From Mycobacterium scrofulaceum (GTDB taxonomy: Bacteria; Actinomycetota; Actinomycetes; Mycobacteriales; Mycobacteriaceae), in the NCBI RefSeq assembly GCF_002086735.1, contig NZ_MVIJ01000006.1, positions 1 through 64,000 of the forward strand: DNA of 64,000 nucleotides, given 5' to 3'. This document shows positions 9,672-18,208 of this stretch, in pieces (the stretch's first letter is position 1; the number at the start of each line of letters is the position of its first letter). The notes below the pieces were generated by a model. The model saw only the letters and a list, made by a program, of their open reading frames with translations, searched no databases and was not told the origin of the DNA. A program made the translations under genes and the position numbers.

Positions 9672-10679
9672 GTGGGGCTGCTCGCGCAAAACGCCGCAAC
9701 CGCCGACCTCGGCCCGGCGGTCGGCGCCGGCAAGGATTTCTCGGTGCACGCCGAGCCGTACCGCCGCGAACTGCTGGCGCACTGTTACCGGATGACCGGG
9801 TCCCTGCACGACGCGGAAGATCTGGTTCAGGAAACACTGCTGCGGGCGTGGCGGGCCTACGACCGCTTCGAAGGCAAGTCGTCGATGCGGACGTGGCTGC
9901 ATCGGATCGCCACCAACACCTGCCTGAGCGCGCTGGAGGGCCGGCAACGCCGCCCGCTGCCCACCGGGCTGGGCGCACCCAGCTCCGACCCGGCCGACGA
10001 GCTGGTCGAGCGCCGCGAGGTGCCCTGGCTGGAGCCGCTCCCGGACCTGGCGAACGACCCCGCCGACCCGTCGGTCATCGTCGGGTCGCGCGAGTCGGTG
10101 CGATTGGCGTTCGTCGCTGCGCTGCAACACCTCTCGCCGCGGCAGCGGGCGGTGCTGCTGCTGCGCGACGTGTTGCAGTGGAAGTCCGCGGAGGTGGCCG
10201 CCGCGATCGGCACCACCACGACCGCCGTCAACAGCCTGCTGCAGCGGGCCCGTTCCCAACTCGACGCGGCCGGGCCCAGCACCGGCGACCGGTTGGCCGC
10301 GCCGGAGTCCCCGGAGGCACAGGACCTGTTGGCCCGCTACATCGCCGCCTTCGAGACCTACGACGTCGACCGCCTGGTAGAGCTGTTCACCGCCGAGGCG
10401 ATCTGGGAGATGCCGCCGTACGCGGGCTGGTATCGGGGGGCGCGGGACATCGTCAGCCTGATCCATCAGCGATGCCCCGCCGAGCATCCCGGGGACATGC
10501 GCCTCTTGCCGCTGGTCGCCAACGGTCAGCCCGGCGCGGCCATGTACATGCGCGCCGGCGCCCGGCATGTGCCCTTCCAATTGCACGTGCTCGACGTGCG
10601 CGACGACGGCGTTTCCCACGTCGTGGCCTTCCTCGACGACGCGCTGTTCGCGAAATTCGGACTGCCCGGTTCGCTGTGA
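9672..10679 (+). CDS. sigG: ECF RNA polymerase sigma factor SigG
   Basis: SigG is an extracytoplasmic-function sigma factor with an added C-terminal SnoaL-like domain (ECF41-like architecture). It directs RNA polymerase to stress-response promoters. Region 2 is clear in EPYRRELLAHCYRMTGSLHD and the following DAEDLVQETLLRAWRAYDRF. Region 4 is HLSPRQRAVLLLRDVLQWKS and the helix-turn-helix after it. The tail from about residue 215 has the SnoaL fold (DVDRLVELFTAEAIWEMPP), which in this class regulates sigma activity in cis. The start is uncertain: GTG 9672 is preferred, but GTG 9630 is in frame. No anti-sigma gene adjoins; a hydrolase gene overlaps its stop by 4 bp. Confidence 0.94.
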   Translation: MGLLAQNAATADLGPAVGAGKDFSVHAEPYRRELLAHCYRMTGSLHDAEDLVQETLLRAWRAYDRFEGKSSMRTWLHRIATNTCLSALEGRQRRPLPTGLGAPSSDPADELVERREVPWLEPLPDLANDPADPSVIVGSRESVRLAFVAALQHLSPRQRAVLLLRDVLQWKSAEVAAAIGTTTTAVNSLLQRARSQLDAAGPSTGDRLAAPESPEAQDLLARYIAAFETYDVDRLVELFTAEAIWEMPPYAGWYRGARDIVSLIHQRCPAEHPGDMRLLPLVANGQPGAAMYMRAGARHVPFQLHVLDVRDDGVSHVVAFLDDALFAKFGLPGSL

Positions 10680-12076
10680 CCGACTCGCCCGACGTCGCAC
10701 CCGTGCCCGGGCGGCCCCGGCTGCTGCTGGGCGCTTTCGACATCGCCGGTCTCGGATACCGCGTCGACGAATTCTTCGTATCCGGTACTGCCTCGCGCTA
10801 CGCGCCGCTGGGCGCATTGGGACCGGACGGGCGCTGGGACGTAAAGCCCAGCGGCACAGCGGGTTACCGCACCCGGATCGTCGCATTGACGCCGGCCGAC
10901 CGGGCGCGGTTCAACGGCACCGTGCTGGTGGAGTGGCTCAACGTGAGCGGTGGCATCGACGCGCCGGCCGTGTGGATGATGGCGCATCGGGAAATACTGC
11001 GCGCGGGTTACGCCTACGTCGCGGTGTCGGCCCAGCAGGTCGGGGTGGACGGCGGCCCGAGCATCCTGGGTGTCGACATGTCGTTGAAAAGCCAGGACCC
11101 GGCGCGCTACGCGCCGCTGAGCCACCCCGGCGACGCCTTCGCCTACGACATCTTCTCCCAGGCCGGCGGCCTCATCAGAAACGCCGGCGTTTTGGGCGAC
11201 CTGCGCACCCGCCACGTCGTCGCGCTCGGCGAGTCGCAATCGGCCATGTTCCTCACCACCTACGTCAACGCCGTCGACCCACTGGCCGAGGCGTACGACG
11301 GCTTCTTCGTCCATTCCCGATTCGGCCCGGCCGCGCCGCTCGACGGGAGCTCCATCTTCGACGAATCCGGCGCCCCGCACGCCGTCGCCTTCCGCCCCGA
11401 CCTGCGGGTGCCGCTGCTGACGCTCATCACCGAGACCGACCTGTTCGGCGGCGCGCGGGAAGGCTATTACTACGCGAGGCAACCGGACAACCCGCTCCTG
11501 CGGGTCTGGGAGCTGCCGGGCGCCGCGCACGCCGACAACTACACCATCCACGTGGCGCCGATCGACAGCGGTTCGGCGCCGCTGGCTGACATCGTCGCCG
11601 CCTACGCGCCGACCAACCTGCTGATGGGCCAACAGCTTTCGCATCACATCAACTTCGCCCCCCAGCACCACTACGTCGTGCAGGGCGCAATCGCCGCGCT
11701 GAACGCGTGGGTGCGCACCGGCGAGCCGGCCCCCAGCGCCGCGCCGATTCGGGTGCTCGATACCGAAGGCCCCCAACCCATTACCGATCCCAACGGCCTG
11801 GCGCGGGGCGGCGTCAGAACCCCGTGGGTGGATGTGCCGGTGGCGCGGACCTCGGGGCTCGGCGACCAAGAGAGCATCATGTCCTCGCTCTTCGGCTTCG
11901 GCGAGCTCTTCGATGACGACACCTTGCGGCGGCTCTACCCGGGCGGGATGGGCCAGTACCTGGAGCGCTTCACCGCCGCGCTCGATGCGTCGATTCGGGG
12001 CGGGTTCATCCTGGCGGCGGACCGCGCCGAGATCCTCGAGCTGGCCGCCGCGACCTATCCCGGCGACCGGACCTAG
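10676..12076 (+). CDS. Alpha/beta hydrolase domain protein coupled to sigG
   Basis: This 466-residue protein resembles the large alpha/beta-hydrolase-domain family typified by the opening RLLLGAFDIAGLGYRVDEFF. A nucleophile-elbow-like GESQS motif (VALGESQSAMFLT) and a late His-rich stretch (ELPGAAHADNYTIH) fit Ser and His catalytic positions. GTG 10676 overlaps the sigG stop (GTGA), so translation is probably coupled. It converges on the next gene with a 4-bp overlap. It is not present between sigG and the pirin gene in H37Rv, so it belongs to an inserted three-gene block. The substrate is unknown; esters or lactones are plausible. Confidence 0.82.
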   Translation: MTDSPDVAPVPGRPRLLLGAFDIAGLGYRVDEFFVSGTASRYAPLGALGPDGRWDVKPSGTAGYRTRIVALTPADRARFNGTVLVEWLNVSGGIDAPAVWMMAHREILRAGYAYVAVSAQQVGVDGGPSILGVDMSLKSQDPARYAPLSHPGDAFAYDIFSQAGGLIRNAGVLGDLRTRHVVALGESQSAMFLTTYVNAVDPLAEAYDGFFVHSRFGPAAPLDGSSIFDESGAPHAVAFRPDLRVPLLTLITETDLFGGAREGYYYARQPDNPLLRVWELPGAAHADNYTIHVAPIDSGSAPLADIVAAYAPTNLLMGQQLSHHINFAPQHHYVVQGAIAALNAWVRTGEPAPSAAPIRVLDTEGPQPITDPNGLARGGVRTPWVDVPVARTSGLGDQESIMSSLFGFGELFDDDTLRRLYPGGMGQYLERFTAALDASIRGGFILAADRAEILELAAATYPGDRT

Positions 12077-13206
12077 AACAGCCGGCTGTCCGGTGCCGGT
12101 CCCGGCACCGGGCGGACCAGGCCGGCCCCGGTGATCAGCGGCAGGTCCAGCGCCGAGAGCAGCCCGGGCGGGGCCGCGCAGACCGCCGGAATGGCGTTGA
12201 CCATCCGCGAGGCGCCCGCGATGCGCGCACCCAGGTCGTGGTCGTGGTCCTCGGCCATCTCGAACTCGCATCGCATGCTCGGCGATCCCTCGATCTCCAC
12301 CCGGTAGAGGCCCCGCCCGGACGCCGGCCCGTACCCGAGGTCTTTCGGCGGGATCGAGATGTGCGGCTGCGGCCAGTCCGGCGCGGCGTCGTCACGCATC
12401 CGGGTCACGTGGTCGAGGACGAATGTCGGCTTGCCGCCGACGTATCCGGTCAGTGTGGAGCGCATCGCGGCGATCGTCCCGGCGGCGATGTGGCCGGTGG
12501 GCGTGTCGAAGGACTCGGTGGCGGCGACGCGGTCGTTGGTCTCCTCGATGTTGTCGATCTCGACGCCCAAACCGGCGGCGAGCTGGTGCAGGACGGGGCC
12601 CCAGCCGAAGGTGAACATTCCCGGCTGGGCCGCGAACGCCCGGTATTCCGGCGGCTGGCCGAACCCGAGGATCTCGTATACGGCGGCCCGGTCCGGGTAG
12701 GTGGCGTAGTTGAACATCTCCGTCACCCGCACCGAATCGATGACCCGCGAAACCCCGGTAAGCACCAGCGGCAGAACGTCGTTGGCGAAGCCGGAGTCGA
12801 TCCCCGTGGTGAAGAACGAGGCACCGCAGTCGAGCGCGGCCCGCCGCAGCGGGTCGGTGAACGCTGCGTCGACCCCGTCGGGGAACACCAGCGGGACCAC
12901 AGAGCACGACACCACGTTTTTCCCGGCCCGCAGGATGGAGACCATGTCCTGCACCGCCTCCAGCGGCCGCAGGTTGGCGCCGGCGGCGTACACCACCGCG
13001 TCGGCGTCGCCGGCGAGCAACGCCGACGGATCACGGGTGGCCACCACCCCGACCGGTGCGATGCCGCACAGCTCGCCGGCGTCGCGCCCCGCCTTGGCGT
13101 CGCTGTGCACCACGAGATCGATCAGCTGCAACTCCGGGTGGTCGATCACACCGCGCAGGGCGATCACGCCCATGGAACCCGGCCCCCACACCCCGACCTT
13201 GATCAC
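12073..13206 (-). CDS. NAD(P)-dependent dihydrodipicolinate-reductase-like oxidoreductase
   Basis: This 377-residue reductase has an N-terminal Rossmann fold with GVWGPGSMG (6-14). A C-terminal domain follows, of the kind found in dihydrodipicolinate reductase and 2,4-diaminopentanoate dehydrogenase relatives. In actinobacteria this family is common and often annotated only as dihydrodipicolinate reductase. A true DapB would be near 245 residues, so a role in lysine synthesis is unlikely. A second member of the family lies at 56466-57566, sharing the same opening layout, the DAGELCG segment and the C-terminal LDLPL(I/V)TG segment. It is divergent from an IclR regulator across a 60-bp region with a palindrome, suggesting regulation by that protein. 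Confidence 0.82.
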   Translation of the reverse strand: MIKVGVWGPGSMGVIALRGVIDHPELQLIDLVVHSDAKAGRDAGELCGIAPVGVVATRDPSALLAGDADAVVYAAGANLRPLEAVQDMVSILRAGKNVVSCSVVPLVFPDGVDAAFTDPLRRAALDCGASFFTTGIDSGFANDVLPLVLTGVSRVIDSVRVTEMFNYATYPDRAAVYEILGFGQPPEYRAFAAQPGMFTFGWGPVLHQLAAGLGVEIDNIEETNDRVAATESFDTPTGHIAAGTIAAMRSTLTGYVGGKPTFVLDHVTRMRDDAAPDWPQPHISIPPKDLGYGPASGRGLYRVEIEGSPSMRCEFEMAEDHDHDLGARIAGASRMVNAIPAVCAAPPGLLSALDLPLITGAGLVRPVPGPAPDSRLF

Positions 13207-13217
13207 GACGAATAGTC

Positions 13218-13231
13218 TCCTAATATTAGGA
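13218..13231. promoter_or_regulatory. Perfect 14-bp palindrome between reductase and IclR gene
   Basis: TCCTAATATTAGGA is a perfect AT-rich palindrome in otherwise GC-rich DNA, flanked by AGTC and ACT, which almost extend the symmetry. It is 12 bp before the reductase start and 36 bp before the IclR start. It is the best candidate operator for the adjacent IclR regulator acting on both genes. Confidence 0.6.
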
Positions 13232-13266
13232 CTTATAAACTGACAATTTGGACGGATCGTAGGGAG

Positions 13267-14139
13267 GTGGGCATCAGTACGTCAACCGGCAAATCACCGC
13301 CAACCGGACGCGTGATGGATGTGCTTGCGGCGCTTGCGGATACCCCGGCGGGGCTGACATCCGCGGAGCTGGCGAAGCGCTGCGCGATCAGCACCTCAAC
13401 CTGCGCCCTGGTGCTGGCCGAACTGGAAGGCCGCGCCTGGGTGGCGCGCCGCGCCGATCGCCGCTACGTGCTGGGAAGTGGCCTTTTCGGGCTGGTGCAT
13501 GGCCTGCGGGCGCAGTTCCCGCTGCTGGACCGGGGCCGCGACGCGCTGCGCTTCCTGCACAAGACGCTCGGCGCCGGCTGCTCCATGTCGAGGATCGGCG
13601 CCCGCCACCTGACCACCGTGGACGCGGTCGGCCACGGCGCCGACGGCGGGCAGGCCGTCGGTCAGCACTTTCCCATCGACCCGCCGTTCGGCCTGGTGGC
13701 GATGGCCTGGCGCGACGACGACGTGGTGCGTGCCTGGCTGCACCGGGTGACGCCCCGGTTGACCCGGGCGGAGATCGCCGAACACCAGCGGGTCCTGGCC
13801 GACATCCGCGCCCGCGGGTACGGCGCGTGGCGGTTCGACGACACCCATCAGTCGCTGCACACCCGGTTGGCGGACGTGTTGGCGTCGCTGGAGCCGACGG
13901 CACGGGTCACCCGCCAGCTCACCACCCTGATGACGATGGTGACGCTGCAGTCGGTCACCGACGACCTCGAAACCCACTTGGCGGCAGCGGAATTCGTGGT
14001 GCTGCCGATCTTCGGGCCGGACGGCCAGCCGGAGTACCAGATCGAGATCCATCTGGGCCGCCCCGCGCGGCTGACCCTGCCCGAACTCGACGCGGCGCTC
14101 CGGCACGCCCAGGGACTGCTCGCCGCGACGGTGGCTTGA
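13267..14139 (+). CDS. IclR-family transcriptional regulator
   Basis: This 290-residue regulator has an N-terminal winged helix (GRVMDVLAALADTPAGLTSA, then ELAKRCAISTSTCALVLAEL, about 14-55). A larger effector-binding domain follows, as in IclR proteins. It is divergent from the reductase, with a 14-bp palindrome between them. The start is uncertain: GTG 13267 overlaps a strong GGGAGG, which then cannot serve it, while GTG 13312 or ATG 13315 would cut into the winged helix. It likely senses the substrate of the neighbouring reductase or hydrolase; that is inference from position. Confidence 0.8.
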   Translation: MGISTSTGKSPPTGRVMDVLAALADTPAGLTSAELAKRCAISTSTCALVLAELEGRAWVARRADRRYVLGSGLFGLVHGLRAQFPLLDRGRDALRFLHKTLGAGCSMSRIGARHLTTVDAVGHGADGGQAVGQHFPIDPPFGLVAMAWRDDDVVRAWLHRVTPRLTRAEIAEHQRVLADIRARGYGAWRFDDTHQSLHTRLADVLASLEPTARVTRQLTTLMTMVTLQSVTDDLETHLAAAEFVVLPIFGPDGQPEYQIEIHLGRPARLTLPELDAALRHAQGLLAATVA

Positions 14140-14174
14140 CCGCACCGGTCGATTAGGCCGATTAGGCTAAGCGC

Positions 14175-14909
14175 ATGGCGGCCCAGGCGGAACTTCGGCG
14201 GGCGGCCGCGCGGGCCGTCACCACGACACCCTGGCTGACGTCTCGGCACTCGTTCTCGTTCGGCGATCACTATGATCCGGGCAATACCCACCATGGGCTT
14301 TTGCTGGTGAACAACGACGACATCGTCGCGCCCGCAGCGGGATTCGACACGCACCCGCACCGCGACATGGAGATCGTGACCTGGGTCCTGCGGGGCCGAC
14401 TCGCACATCAGGACTCGATCGGGAATCGCGGCGTGATCTATCCGGGTCTGGCCCAGCGCATGTCGGCCGGCAGCGGAATCCTGCATTCGGAGAAGAACGA
14501 CTCGACAACGGAGCCAGTGCATTTCGTGCAGATGTGGATAGCGCCCGACGAGGCGGGCATCGCCCCTGGCTATCAACAGCAGGAGATCGGCGCGGAGGTG
14601 TTGGACGGCGCACTTGCGACGATCGCCTCCGGCATTCCGGGCCGCGACGCCGCCGTCGCGCTGCACAACCGCGGCGCCGCGCTGCACGCCGCGCGGTTGC
14701 GGTCCGGCGACGTCATCAGCCTTCCGCAGGCTCCCTACCTGCACCTCTTCGTCGCGCGCGGCGCGGTCGGCTGTGAGGGCGTCGGCGACCTGGCGGAAGG
14801 TGACGCCGTGCGGTTCGCCGACGCCGGCGGCCGGCGGGTGACGGCGCACGCGCCGTCGGAACTGCTCGTCTGGGAAATGCACGCGAAGCTGGGCGGGGCG
14901 AGCCCATAG
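14175..14909 (+). CDS. Pirin-family cupin protein (Rv0181c-like)
   Basis: This 244-residue bicupin is of the pirin / YhhW type. The N-terminal cupin carries the conserved metal-binding signature FDTHPHRDMEIVTWVL, with the expected later elements QRMSAGSGILHSE and PVHFVQMWI. Pirins bind iron or another metal; some relatives are quercetin dioxygenases and others are regulators, so the activity here is unproven. It lies 35 bp after the IclR gene and 26 bp before the next membrane protein gene on the same strand. That fits the Rv0181c-Rv0180c pair. Confidence 0.9.
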   Translation: MAAQAELRRAAARAVTTTPWLTSRHSFSFGDHYDPGNTHHGLLLVNNDDIVAPAAGFDTHPHRDMEIVTWVLRGRLAHQDSIGNRGVIYPGLAQRMSAGSGILHSEKNDSTTEPVHFVQMWIAPDEAGIAPGYQQQEIGAEVLDGALATIASGIPGRDAAVALHNRGAALHAARLRSGDVISLPQAPYLHLFVARGAVGCEGVGDLAEGDAVRFADAGGRRVTAHAPSELLVWEMHAKLGGASP

Positions 14910-14935
14910 AGTGGGCGTGACAGACAGGAGCCGGC

Positions 14936-16333
14936 ATGTCCCAATCGCGGCCGCAGCACGCGGCGCCGAACCCGAACCGGAACATCAGGGCGGTCCGGAC
15001 CGTCCGTTTTTGGGCGGCCCCGCTGGTCATCACGCTCGCCCTGATGTCGGCGTTGTGCGCGCTGTACCTCGGCGGCATCTTGAACCCGATGACCAACCTG
15101 CGCCACTTCCCCATCGCCGTGGTGAACGAGGATGCCGGTCCGGGCGGCGCGGAGCTGGCCGGCCGGCTGGTCAACGGCCTGGACAAGAACAAGTTCGACG
15201 TCCGGGTGCTGACCCGCGCGGCGGCCAGGCATCAACTGGACACCGGCCACGTCTACGGCTCGGTGCTGATACCGCCGAGCTTCTCGTCGAAACTGCGCGA
15301 CCTGGGCACCAGCGCGGTGCAGCCCGGTCCCGCGGAACGGCCGGTGATCAAGATTTCGACGAACCCGCGCGCCGGCACGCTGGGCGCCAGCATCGCCGCC
15401 CAGACGCTGAACATGGCGATGGGCGTGGCCAATGGCGAAGTGGGCGAACGGCTCCTCGCGCAGGTCAAGGCGCAGACCGGCGGCGCGCCGCTGGCCGGCG
15501 CCACCGAAGAGGGCCTGTCCAGTCCGATCGAGATCGAGTCGACCGTCTACAACCCGCTGCCCGATGGCACCGGCAACGGGCTGTCGGCCTTCTATTACGC
15601 GCTCTTGCTGCTACTCGCGGGGTTCACCGGAAGCATCGTGGTCAGCACCCTGGTGGACGCGTTACTCGGTTACGTGCCGGCCGAATTCGGCCCGGTGTAC
15701 CGCTTCGCCGAGCAGGTCAAGATCTCGCGCTTCCAGACGCTGCTGCTCAAGTGGGCCATCATGGTGCTGCTGGGACTGCTCACCTCAGCGGCCTACGTGG
15801 CGATCGCGCACGGGCTGGGCATGCCCATCGACCTCGGCTGGCAACTCTGGGCGTACGGGGTGTTCGCGATCGCCGCGGTGGGCATCACCTCCAGTTCGCT
15901 GCTCTCCGTCCTGGGCACCGGCGGCCTGCTGGTCAGCCTGCTGATCTTCGTGATCCTCGGACTGCCGTCGGCCGGCGCCACCGTGCCGCTGGAGGCGACG
16001 CCGCCCTTCTTCCGCTGGCTGGCCGAATTCGAGCCCATGCACCAGGTTTTCCTCGGCGCCCGCTCGTTGCTGTACTTCAAGGGCCACGCGGACACCGGGA
16101 TATCGCAGGCGCTGATCATGACGACGGTCGGCCTCGTCATCGGGCTGCTGCTGGGCGGCATCGTCACGCACCTGTACGACCGCAAGGGATTCCACCGGAT
16201 CCCGGGCGCCGTCGAGATGGCGATCGCCATGGAACATCAGGCCCAGCACACGGCGCGCCAGGGCAGGCACGAGCGCACCGGCGCCACCGCCGATCCCGAG
16301 AGCTCAACCGAAAGCCCAAGCGAGGAAACGTAA
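14936..16333 (+). CDS. Integral membrane protein, YhgE/Pip-type (Rv0180c-like)
   Basis: This is a 465-residue inner-membrane protein. One helix lies near residues 25-50, followed by a large extracytoplasmic domain (FPIAVVNEDAGPGGAELAGR). A cluster of five or six helices follows from about residue 215 (FYYALLLLLAGFTGSIVVST). This layout matches the YhgE/Pip or DUF3533 group, which resembles ABC-2-type export permeases without the ATPase. In mycobacteria it stays next to lprO and the pirin gene. The C-terminal tail is polar and charged. The role is unknown; export or cell-wall function is a guess. Confidence 0.85.
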   Translation: MSQSRPQHAAPNPNRNIRAVRTVRFWAAPLVITLALMSALCALYLGGILNPMTNLRHFPIAVVNEDAGPGGAELAGRLVNGLDKNKFDVRVLTRAAARHQLDTGHVYGSVLIPPSFSSKLRDLGTSAVQPGPAERPVIKISTNPRAGTLGASIAAQTLNMAMGVANGEVGERLLAQVKAQTGGAPLAGATEEGLSSPIEIESTVYNPLPDGTGNGLSAFYYALLLLLAGFTGSIVVSTLVDALLGYVPAEFGPVYRFAEQVKISRFQTLLLKWAIMVLLGLLTSAAYVAIAHGLGMPIDLGWQLWAYGVFAIAAVGITSSSLLSVLGTGGLLVSLLIFVILGLPSAGATVPLEATPPFFRWLAEFEPMHQVFLGARSLLYFKGHADTGISQALIMTTVGLVIGLLLGGIVTHLYDRKGFHRIPGAVEMAIAMEHQAQHTARQGRHERTGATADPESSTESPSEET

Positions 16334-16439
16334 TTCGAAAGCCGCCCGAGCGTCATCCGCCCGTGACCTAACTTGACGGTGTGACGGATGTGACTGATGA
16401 TGTTTTTGTTGCATCTAGATCCGGGCCGAAAGGGCGATC

Positions 16440-17522
16440 GTGCTGACCCGACGCGCCAGCTTGCGCCGACTGGTGGCCGGCTGCACCGCCATGATCGCGT
16501 GCGTCGCCCTCGCGTCGGCCACCGGGCAGCCGGTCGCACATGCCGCCGACGGCCGCGACCTGCTGGCCAACGCCATCAACACCACCAAGGGCTCGTACCT
16601 GGTCTATAACTTCGGCCCCGGCCACCCCGCGCCGATGCTCAACGCCGGCGGCAGCTGGTACGAGATGAACAACGGCGGCCACCTGATGATCATCAAGAAC
16701 GCGGCGGGGCGGCTCGCGCCGCACCTGCTGGTCGACACCCACCAGGGCGATCAGGCACGCTGCGAGCACAATCCGGGCGCCCGCACCGGCGAGGGCCTCT
16801 GGCAGGCGTCGGAACTCTACGCGCCGCTGCAGGCGTGGCAGCGGATGGGTCAACCGACGATCGCGATCAACGCCAACTTCTTCGACGTACGCGGGCAGAA
16901 GGGCGGCTCGTGGCGCCAGACCGGCTGCAGCTCACCGCTGGGCGCGTTCGTGGACAACACCCACGGGCAGGGCCGCGCGAACCAGGTCGTCACCGGCACC
17001 GTCGCCTACCCCGGCAAGCAGGGCCTGTCGGGCGGCGGGGAAAGCTGGAGCGCCCTGACGACGATGATCCTGCCGTCCGGCGGCGCCCCGTACGTGGTGT
17101 GGCCCAGGACCAAGAGCGACTACGACTCCGCGACTCCCGTCGTCGCCGACCTGCTGAACAAGAACGAGCGGTTCGTCGCGGTGTCCGGGATCGGGCTGCT
17201 GGCACCCGGCAACACCGGGCAGCTGCGCGACGGTGGACCCAGTGCGGCGCGAACGGCTTTGGCGTATTCGAGGCAGAAGGACGAGATGTACGTCTTCGAG
17301 GGCGGCAGCTACACCCCGGACAACATGCAAGACCTGTTCCGCGGCCTGGGCAGCGACAACGCCATCCTGCTCGACGGCGGCGGATCGTCGGCCATCGTGT
17401 TGCGCCGCGACACCGGCGGCATGTGGGCCGGCGCCGGTTCGCCGCGGGGATCGTGCGACACCCGGCAGGTGCTCTGCGATTCCCACGAACGGGCGCTGCC
17501 CAGCTGGCTGGCCTTCAACTAG
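16440..17522 (+). CDS. lprO: LprO-like exported phosphodiester-glycosidase-domain protein (Rv0179c-like)
   Basis: This 360-residue exported protein has an NAGPA-type phosphodiester glycosidase domain. Its signature TIAINANFFDVRGQKGG and the late LLDGGGSSAIVL motif are intact. Relatives cleave sugar phosphodiesters, but no activity is proven for the mycobacterial proteins. The N-terminus has arginines then a hydrophobic stretch. LVAGC (11-15) could be a lipobox, although the hydrophobic part lies mostly after it, so cleavage at AHA-AD (about 35) by signal peptidase I is equally possible. GTG 16440 follows AAAGGG. The gene converges with DUF1275 by a 4-bp overlap. Confidence 0.86.
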   Translation: MLTRRASLRRLVAGCTAMIACVALASATGQPVAHAADGRDLLANAINTTKGSYLVYNFGPGHPAPMLNAGGSWYEMNNGGHLMIIKNAAGRLAPHLLVDTHQGDQARCEHNPGARTGEGLWQASELYAPLQAWQRMGQPTIAINANFFDVRGQKGGSWRQTGCSSPLGAFVDNTHGQGRANQVVTGTVAYPGKQGLSGGGESWSALTTMILPSGGAPYVVWPRTKSDYDSATPVVADLLNKNERFVAVSGIGLLAPGNTGQLRDGGPSAARTALAYSRQKDEMYVFEGGSYTPDNMQDLFRGLGSDNAILLDGGGSSAIVLRRDTGGMWAGAGSPRGSCDTRQVLCDSHERALPSWLAFN

Positions 17523-18190
17523 CTCGGCCCGAAGCGGAAGATCAACAGGCTGGCCGCTACCACCGCGGCGGCGACGGCGAACACCGGCGCGACGACGAAT
17601 CGCGACATCGTCGCGCCCAGGAAAGCGCCGGCGCACATCGTCGACACCACGCCCAGACGCAACGCCTGACGGCCACCCGCGCCGCCGGCGAGGCGGCTGT
17701 CCAGGCCGAGGCTGACGATCGTCGACGTCAGCACCGTGGTGGAGAGTTCCTGGATGCCGAACTGGCGTGCACTCGAGTGCTGCAGACCGAAGGTGACCGC
17801 GAGCACCCCGATGATGATCAGCTTGGTGTTGTTGTGGTACTGCAGGATTCCCGCACCTGCCGTGATCGCCAACACCACCAGCAGGGCGATCTCGGCGCCC
17901 AAGACGGTGGTGATCCACGGCCGGGTCCGGTCGGCGAAATGCCGCGACATCCGGCCGCTCAGGATCGTGGTGCAGACGAAGGTGGGCAGGGCCACCACGA
18001 CCGCGGTCAGGTCGACGCTCGTCCTGGGCGCCAGCCAAAACCCCAGGAAGATCACGTTTCCCGTCATGTTGGCGACGAACACGTGGCCGAGCACCAGGAT
18101 GCTGATCGAGTCGGCCAGGCCGGTGGCGAAGGTCAACAACAGCAATGCCGCCACGGTCGATCGCTGCGACACCGGCGAGGTAACGACCAT
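17519..18190 (-). CDS. DUF1275 (YoaK-family) membrane protein
   Basis: This is a 223-residue protein with six or so hydrophobic helices. It has the DUF1275 signature AALLLLTFATGLADSISILV, followed by HVFVANMTGNVIFLG. The family is a set of bacterial inner-membrane proteins with no settled function. It sits between lprO and the first Mce-associated gene on the mce1 strand. In H37Rv those two are adjacent, so this gene is an insertion here or a loss there. The 18-bp gap from the upstream gene suggests it may be carried at the end of the mce1 transcript. Confidence 0.85.
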   Translation of the reverse strand: MVVTSPVSQRSTVAALLLLTFATGLADSISILVLGHVFVANMTGNVIFLGFWLAPRTSVDLTAVVVALPTFVCTTILSGRMSRHFADRTRPWITTVLGAEIALLVVLAITAGAGILQYHNNTKLIIIGVLAVTFGLQHSSARQFGIQELSTTVLTSTIVSLGLDSRLAGGAGGRQALRLGVVSTMCAGAFLGATMSRFVVAPVFAVAAAVVAASLLIFRFGPS

Positions 18191-18208
18191 GGGGCGTAGC
18201 AGACCGCG

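Noticed and set aside
10526-12271. 581-codon minus-strand open frame opposite the hydrolase
   Set aside because: A GC-rich antisense shadow of a well-supported + strand gene; Arg/Gly/Ala-rich translation without family features.
16373-16401. TTGACG with GATGAT 17 bp later as a sigma-70 promoter for lprO
   Set aside because: Only a partial match to the -10 box; such matches are frequent by chance and no transcript data are available.
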